Assembly (NCBI GenBank): GCA_021730905.1
Contig: JAKFYK010000036.1
Span: forward strand, 62,001-126,000
From: Betaproteobacteria bacterium
GTDB lineage: Bacteria > Pseudomonadota > Gammaproteobacteria > Burkholderiales > SG8-41
DNA length: 64,000 nt
Direction: 5' to 3'
The position numbers and the translations under genes are program-made. The notes under the pieces were generated by a model. That model was not told where the DNA came from. It made no database searches and saw only the letters and a program-made list of their open reading frames with translations. Below are positions 60,578-64,000 of this stretch, piece by piece (positions within the stretch are counted from its first letter, which is position 1; every line of letters starts with the position of its first letter).

Positions 60578-61693
60578 TCAGCACTCAGAACCCCGCCACG
60601 CATTGCACGCGGCCACTACGGCACTCACCTGCTCAACGCTCATTACCGGGCTGATCGGCAGACTGAGTACTTCGCGATGAATCTGCTCGGTGACCGGATA
60701 CGACCGCGCTTTCCATTCGCGGTACGCCTGCTGCTGATGGGGAGGTATGGGATAGTGGATCAGCGTGCCGATGCCTTGATCGTTCAGATGCGCCTGCAGC
60801 GCATCGCGCGCCGGCGCACGCACCACGAATACATGCCATACCGGCTCGTTGTTCGTCCCGACCACCGGCAATGTGATTTCCGGATGACGAATTTCACGCC
60901 TATAGCGGCCGGCAATATCGCGTCGGCGTTGATTGTCGGCATCGACGCGACCGAGCTTGACGCGCAGCAACGCCGCCTGCAGCTCGTCGAGCCGGCTGTT
61001 GGCGCCCTTGTACATATTTTCGTACTTGCGATGGGACCCATAGTTGCGCAGCGCGCACAACGCATCCGCCAGCGCATCATCATTGGTGGTTACCGCCCCG
61101 GCATCACCCAGTGCGCCGAAATTCTTGGTCGGGAAAAAACTGTGGCCAGCGGCATCCCCCAGCGCACCGGCACGCACGCCGGCATGGCGTGCGCCTTGGG
61201 CCTGCGCACAATCTTCGACGACTTTGAGCCCATGTTTTTGTGCCAGCGCATGGATCGCCAACATGTCGGCCGTCTGGCCATAAAGATGCACCGGCAATAT
61301 CGCACGTGTGCGCGTACCGAGATGCGCCTCGATGCGCGCCGGATCGATATTGCAGGTGGCCGGATCCGGCTCGACCAGCACCGGCGTCAATCCATTTTCC
61401 GTGATCGCCAGTATGGTCGCGATATAAGTGTTCGCCGGCACGATGACTTCATCGCCTGCTTTGAGCACACCCAGTTCGATCCATGCGCGCAGGATCAGCA
61501 CCAGCGCTTCGAGGCCATTGCCCACGCCCACGCAATGCCGCGTGCCGCAGTAGGCGGCATATTCGCGCTCAAAAGCTTCGACCTCTTTGCCGAGCACGTA
61601 CCAGCCGCTATCGAGCACGCGCGTAAACGCGGTGATCAGTGCCGCGCGATCACGCGCATTGATGCCGCCAAGATCAAGAAAAGGTATATTCAA
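60578..61693 (-). CDS. fdtB: dTDP-3-amino-3,6-dideoxyhexose transaminase, FdtB/QdtB type
   Basis: 371 aa DegT/DnrJ/EryC1/StrS enzyme from a TTG at 61693; [12 protein letters not shown] is a normal family start and no ATG is near. PLP lysine in [24 protein letters not shown] (cofactor contact) and a C-terminal [12 protein letters not shown], characteristic of the 3-aminotransferases (FdtB, QdtB). Known: they aminate C3 of the dTDP-3-keto sugar made by FdtA. The A/T-rich element copy 3 occupies the site where a ribosome-binding sequence is expected, and no Shine-Dalgarno is visible. Fuc3N and Qui3N cannot be told apart by sequence here. Confidence 0.87.
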   Translation of the reverse strand: MNIPFLDLGGINARDRAALITAFTRVLDSGWYVLGKEVEAFEREYAAYCGTRHCVGVGNGLEALVLILRAWIELGVLKAGDEVIVPANTYIATILAITENGLTPVLVEPDPATCNIDPARIEAHLGTRTRAILPVHLYGQTADMLAIHALAQKHGLKVVEDCAQAQGARHAGVRAGALGDAAGHSFFPTKNFGALGDAGAVTTNDDALADALCALRNYGSHRKYENMYKGANSRLDELQAALLRVKLGRVDADNQRRRDIAGRYRREIRHPEITLPVVGTNNEPVWHVFVVRAPARDALQAHLNDQGIGTLIHYPIPPHQQQAYREWKARSYPVTEQIHREVLSLPISPVMSVEQVSAVVAACNAWRGSEC

Positions 61694-61719
61694 AATAATA
61701 TAATAAAAACAAATGCTTA
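61692..61719. repeat. A/T-rich element, copy 3
   Basis: Covers the 61717 stop codon and the region before the fdtB start. Plus strand AAAATAATATAATAAAAACA (61692-61711) is 2 mismatches in 23 from copy 2, and 61699-61719 is one mismatch in 21 from copy 1. Non-coding here, unlike copies 1 and 2. Confidence 0.5.
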
Positions 61720-62193
61720 CAGTTTTGTTTCCCGCTGCGCATCACCCACGATGCGCGCCGGATTACCGACCACCAGAGCGCCTGCTGGCACATCACGCGT
61801 GACCACGGCACCCGCGCCTACCATGGCACCTTCGCCTATGGTCACGCCGCCGAGCACCGTCGCGTTCGCGCCGATGGAGGCCCCCTTGCCGATGGTCACT
61901 GGCAGAAACGCGCTGGGATACTGTTTCGATCGCGGATATTTGTCGTTGACAAAGGTCGCATTGGGGCCGATGAACACGTCATCACCCACCCTCATGCCAT
62001 TCCACAGATAGACGCCGCACTTCAGCGTAACGCGGTCGCCGATCACCACATCGTTTTCGACGAAGCAATGCGCGTTCAAATTGCAGTCGCGCCCGATGCT
62101 CGCGCCAGCGAGTATGACCGTGTGTTGCCACACCTGCGTGCCCTCACCTATCGCATTTGTCTGCACTTCCGCCGTGGGATGAATTTGTGTCAT
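61717..62193 (-). CDS. fdtC: Sugar 3-N-acetyltransferase, FdtC/QdtC-type left-handed beta-helix
   Basis: 158 aa made of hexapeptide repeats ([36 protein letters not shown], then [20 protein letters not shown]) with [11 protein letters not shown] in the loop that binds CoA and a His-containing base region ([11 protein letters not shown]). Known: FdtC or QdtC N-acetylates the 3-amino sugar of FdtB or QdtB. The order fdtA, fdtC, fdtB matches known Fuc3NAc and Qui3NAc loci. It overlaps fdtA by 4 bp (ATGA). WlbB-like acetylation of another amino sugar is the alternative. Confidence 0.82.
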   Translation of the reverse strand: MTQIHPTAEVQTNAIGEGTQVWQHTVILAGASIGRDCNLNAHCFVENDVVIGDRVTLKCGVYLWNGMRVGDDVFIGPNATFVNDKYPRSKQYPSAFLPVTIGKGASIGANATVLGGVTIGEGAMVGAGAVVTRDVPAGALVVGNPARIVGDAQRETKL

Positions 62194-62588
62194 GCGCAGG
62201 CCGCCTTGAAGGCGTCGTAGTCGCGCAGGTAGTCCGTCTCGTCATACCAATTGTCCGCCAGCACCAGCAACACGCAATCCGGCGAGAAATCATACATCTC
62301 GTGCCAGATCATCCGATCAAGCATCAGCCCGCAATCGTTGCGCGTCAGCGCCACTTCTTCGCAGTTCCTGCCATCATCGAGCATCACCTTGCATTGCCCG
62401 GCAAGACACACCATCATTTGCGTGAGCTGACGATGCGCGTGCTTGCCGCGGCGCACGCCGCTCTTCGTGCCAAAGATATAGTAGGCGCGCTTGATCGCAA
62501 ACGGCACGTTGCGGTTGCCTTCGAGCGCCACCAGCCAGCCGAGTTGGTCGCCCCTGACCGCAAATTCAACATAGCGCGCCAGCGTCAT
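62190..62588 (-). CDS. fdtA: dTDP-6-deoxy-hexos-4-ulose 3,4-ketoisomerase, FdtA/QdtA type cupin
   Basis: 132 aa from the ATG at 62588 (overlap with the GtrA stop), a single cupin. The strip [25 protein letters not shown] carries the His residues of the active site, and [14 protein letters not shown]-type N-terminal strand plus [11 protein letters not shown] match WxcM-like ketoisomerases. Known: FdtA shifts the 4-keto group of dTDP-4-keto-6-deoxyglucose to C3; FdtA and QdtA differ in the C4 configuration of the product. The dTDP-glucose dehydratase for the first step is not in this operon; only a divergent SDR at 28866 is in the window. Confidence 0.86.
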   Translation of the reverse strand: MTLARYVEFAVRGDQLGWLVALEGNRNVPFAIKRAYYIFGTKSGVRRGKHAHRQLTQMMVCLAGQCKVMLDDGRNCEEVALTRNDCGLMLDRMIWHEMYDFSPDCVLLVLADNWYDETDYLRDYDAFKAACA

Positions 62589-63037
62589 GGTGGTTGCCCC
62601 GCCGTTCCGCGCAGGCACCATTTGGAGCCGAAGTAGTTGAGCGGCAGCATGATGACCACGGTCACGAAGATGGCGACGCGCGGGTGCAGCGCCAGATGCT
62701 CGATCAGCCCGGCATTGACCACTGTCCCCACACACCCGCTGGCAATATAGAACAGCGCGAAGAAAACAAAGCGCCGCGTTGACAGCGCCGCGTCGAACAC
62801 ATGCCGGGCATAAGCGAAGTAGGCGAACAGGATACCGGCGGTGTAGGCAATGCCATAGGCAACGATGTGCCCCGTCACAAACAGCGCCGCCTGATACACG
62901 GCGATGGACAGCAGCGTGTTTGCCACGCCCGCCGCGAGAAACCGCATCGCCGGGGCCAACCGGACAGCGAAGACGCCGGCGGGCTTGCGATGCTGCTCAA
63001 CCACTTCATTCACCGGGTGTGCTCCGCGCTTGCGCAT
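62585..63037 (-). CDS. gtrA: GtrA-family membrane protein (undecaprenyl-phosphate sugar flippase candidate)
   Basis: 150 aa from the ATG at 63037, with a GGAGG ribosome-binding site 5 bp upstream; the frame is open to 63139. Four membrane helices (about 30-50, 55-75, 85-105 and 115-135) with FLAAGVANTLLSIAVYQ and AYGIAYTAGILFAYF, typical of GtrA. Known: GtrA is thought to flip undecaprenyl-phosphate glucose or another sugar made by GtrB. It overlaps the GtrB-type gene by 32 bp, its standard neighbour. Confidence 0.87.
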   Translation of the reverse strand: MRKRGAHPVNEVVEQHRKPAGVFAVRLAPAMRFLAAGVANTLLSIAVYQAALFVTGHIVAYGIAYTAGILFAYFAYARHVFDAALSTRRFVFFALFYIASGCVGTVVNAGLIEHLALHPRVAIFVTVVIMLPLNYFGSKWCLRGTAGQPP

Positions 63038-63974
63038 CGGATCCTCCGAACGCCAGGCGCGCGCGCACCACGCCCAGCGGGCGGTGTTTGGTATTCTCGT
63101 ACGCGCGCCACACATAGTTGCCGACAATACCGAGGCCAAACAGGATGAGGGACGCCGAGAACAGTATCGTCACCATGATCGCGGTGTACCCCGGAACCGG
63201 AATCATGCCCAGCAGCCGCGCTGCCATCAGTGCCACGCCCACCAGCAGGAACGCAATGGTGCCCACGAAACCTATCAGCGTCAGTAACGTGATCGGGATA
63301 TCGGTAAATGAAAAAATGCTGTCAAGCAGGTAAGTGATTTTTTTGCGCAGCGTCCAGCCGCTCTCGCCGTGTTTGCGCGCAAGGCGGTCATAGGGCACTT
63401 CCACGCGCGGGAATCCGATCCAGTAAAGCTGCGCCACCAGTGAACTGTGCGCTTCGTCCAGTGCGAGCAACGCATCGCGCGCGCGCGCCGTTACCGCAAA
63501 CATATCCACACCACCCGAAGGCATCTGCGGGTTGACCAGCATGCGGTACAGCGCCCAGAACATACGGCTGGGCGCCTGTTGCCTGAACGTGTCATCGCGG
63601 CTGGCGCGCGTGCCGACCGCAACATCATGCCCGTCCGCCAGCACTCGATAAAAATCCGTCACCAGCGACGGCGGCTCCTGCAAGTCCGCTGCCATCACGG
63701 CAATGTATTGCCCGCGCGCGGCGGCCAGCCCCGTGCGCACCGCCGTGAACGAACCGAAATTGCGCGACAACACAATTAATTGCGACGGCACGTCACAACC
63801 CGGCAGTTGATCCAGCAGCCATTGCTCCGAGCGGTCAGGACTGCCATCAACCACGAACACCACTTCAAACGAGCCGCTCCATTGCGTGGCGAACCCGCGC
63901 ACCACCCGCAACACCTCCGGCAGGAATTCCTCATTGCGGTAGACCGGGATGATCAACGAGTGGGAAATAGCCAT
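63006..63974 (-). CDS. gtrB: GtrB/DPM-like glycosyltransferase (undecaprenyl-phosphate sugar synthase)
   Basis: 322 aa: GT-A domain with LIIPVYRNEEFLPEVLRVV, VVDGSPDRSEQ, LSRNFGSFTAVRTGL and MAADLQEPPSLV as the metal site, then two C-terminal membrane helices (about 230-260 and 268-295) with LLDSIFSFTDIPITLL. Known: GtrB moves a sugar from a nucleotide donor to undecaprenyl phosphate. The neighbouring FdtABC genes make the nearest candidate donor, a dTDP-3-acylamino sugar (inference). It is the first complete gene of the minus-strand operon. A few bases remain to the right edge and can only be the end of another gene. Confidence 0.88.
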   Translation of the reverse strand: MAISHSLIIPVYRNEEFLPEVLRVVRGFATQWSGSFEVVFVVDGSPDRSEQWLLDQLPGCDVPSQLIVLSRNFGSFTAVRTGLAAARGQYIAVMAADLQEPPSLVTDFYRVLADGHDVAVGTRASRDDTFRQQAPSRMFWALYRMLVNPQMPSGGVDMFAVTARARDALLALDEAHSSLVAQLYWIGFPRVEVPYDRLARKHGESGWTLRKKITYLLDSIFSFTDIPITLLTLIGFVGTIAFLLVGVALMAARLLGMIPVPGYTAIMVTILFSASLILFGLGIVGNYVWRAYENTKHRPLGVVRARLAFGGSDAQARSTPGE

Positions 63975-64000
63975 GTCAGAAAAATCGCTGTTGCATCGAA

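Noticed and set aside
60677-62011. Plus-strand open frame of 444 codons
   Set aside because: It is antisense to fdtB and fdtC; no recognisable motif and low-complexity Arg and His content. The minus-strand genes are supported by active-site motifs.
1-64000. JUMPstart or ops element, tRNA genes, insertion sequences, CRISPR arrays
   Set aside because: I looked for the GGCGGTAGCGT-type ops site, for cloverleaf-like strips, transposase motifs and evenly spaced direct repeats. None was found by eye; a computed search could still reveal a distant one.
63976-64000. End of a gene before gtrB at the right edge
   Set aside because: A TGA codon on the minus strand at 63976-63978 could end an upstream gene, but only about eight codons are in view, so no call is possible.

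Overview
The window is one continuous polysaccharide (O-antigen or capsule) biosynthesis island of a Gram-negative bacterium, most likely a betaproteobacterium. The evidence is indirect: there is a WbpL/WbpM-type initiation module, a WaaL-type ligase, a heptosyltransferase-like GT9, a WaaE-like core glycosyltransferase, Gtr-type proteins and fairly GC-rich coding. No rRNA, tRNA, CRISPR array, transposase or phage gene was seen. I recognise about 60 genes, nearly all for sugar-nucleotide synthesis, glycosyl transfer, glycan modification or export. Methyltransferases are strikingly frequent: about 15 methyltransferase-type domains in 14 ORFs.

Layout. (A) 1-16 kb, mixed strands: O-methyltransferases (two TylF/MycF-type, one of them fused to a second methyltransferase domain), a sugar aminotransferase of the RffA/WecE type, a 4-TM ArnE/EamA-like carrier, a PhyH-type dioxygenase, a beta-propeller glycosidase-like protein, a NeuD/PglD-like acyltransferase, a GT2 with C-terminal membrane helices and a WbqC protein. 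(B) 16.3-19.3 kb: a small protein that looks like a type IVb (PilS-type) pilin, and a large multi-pass membrane protein. (C) 19.5-31.4 kb, minus strand: a tight 13-gene cassette with no glycosyltransferase. It holds three SDR sugar enzymes, a GmhA-like SIS isomerase, a split transketolase, a HAD phosphatase, an APH-type kinase, a zinc alcohol dehydrogenase, two NovU/TylC3-type C-methyltransferase proteins (one lacking the SAM loop), a further methyltransferase and a WbuC-type cupin. It looks like a complete pathway for an unusual higher-carbon or branched-chain sugar and is the most interesting part of the window. (D) 31.7-34.6 kb, minus: an orphan methyltransferase and a Wzt/Wzm-type ABC exporter. 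(E) 34.7-52.7 kb, plus: a 17-gene operon with glycosyltransferases, a UDP-L-FucNAc pathway (FnlA, an RmlD-like reductase, FnlC) with a WbuB-like transferase, a WbpV-like SDR, WbpL and WbpM for initiation, an O-antigen ligase, core-type transferases (WaaE-like GT2, GT2, GT9) and methyltransferases. (F) 52.7-64 kb, minus: GtrB, GtrA, a dTDP-3-acylamino-sugar pathway (FdtA/FdtC/FdtB), two tandem MBOAT plus SGNH acetylation pairs, an ArnT-like GT-C transferase and a methyltransferase.

How it may work together (inference). WbpM and the WbpV-like reductase supply a 6-deoxy-amino-sugar that WbpL puts on undecaprenyl phosphate. WbuB adds L-FucNAc. The GT4 and GT2 enzymes extend the chain, with the cassette C sugar and 4-amino and 3-amino sugars as building blocks, and many positions are methylated. 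Wzm/Wzt exports the chain and the WaaL-like ligase attaches it to lipid A-core. In the periplasm, region F could add an undecaprenyl-linked 3-acylamino sugar (GtrB, GtrA, GT-C) and O-acetyl groups (MBOAT/SGNH). Exact sugars cannot be read from the sequence alone.
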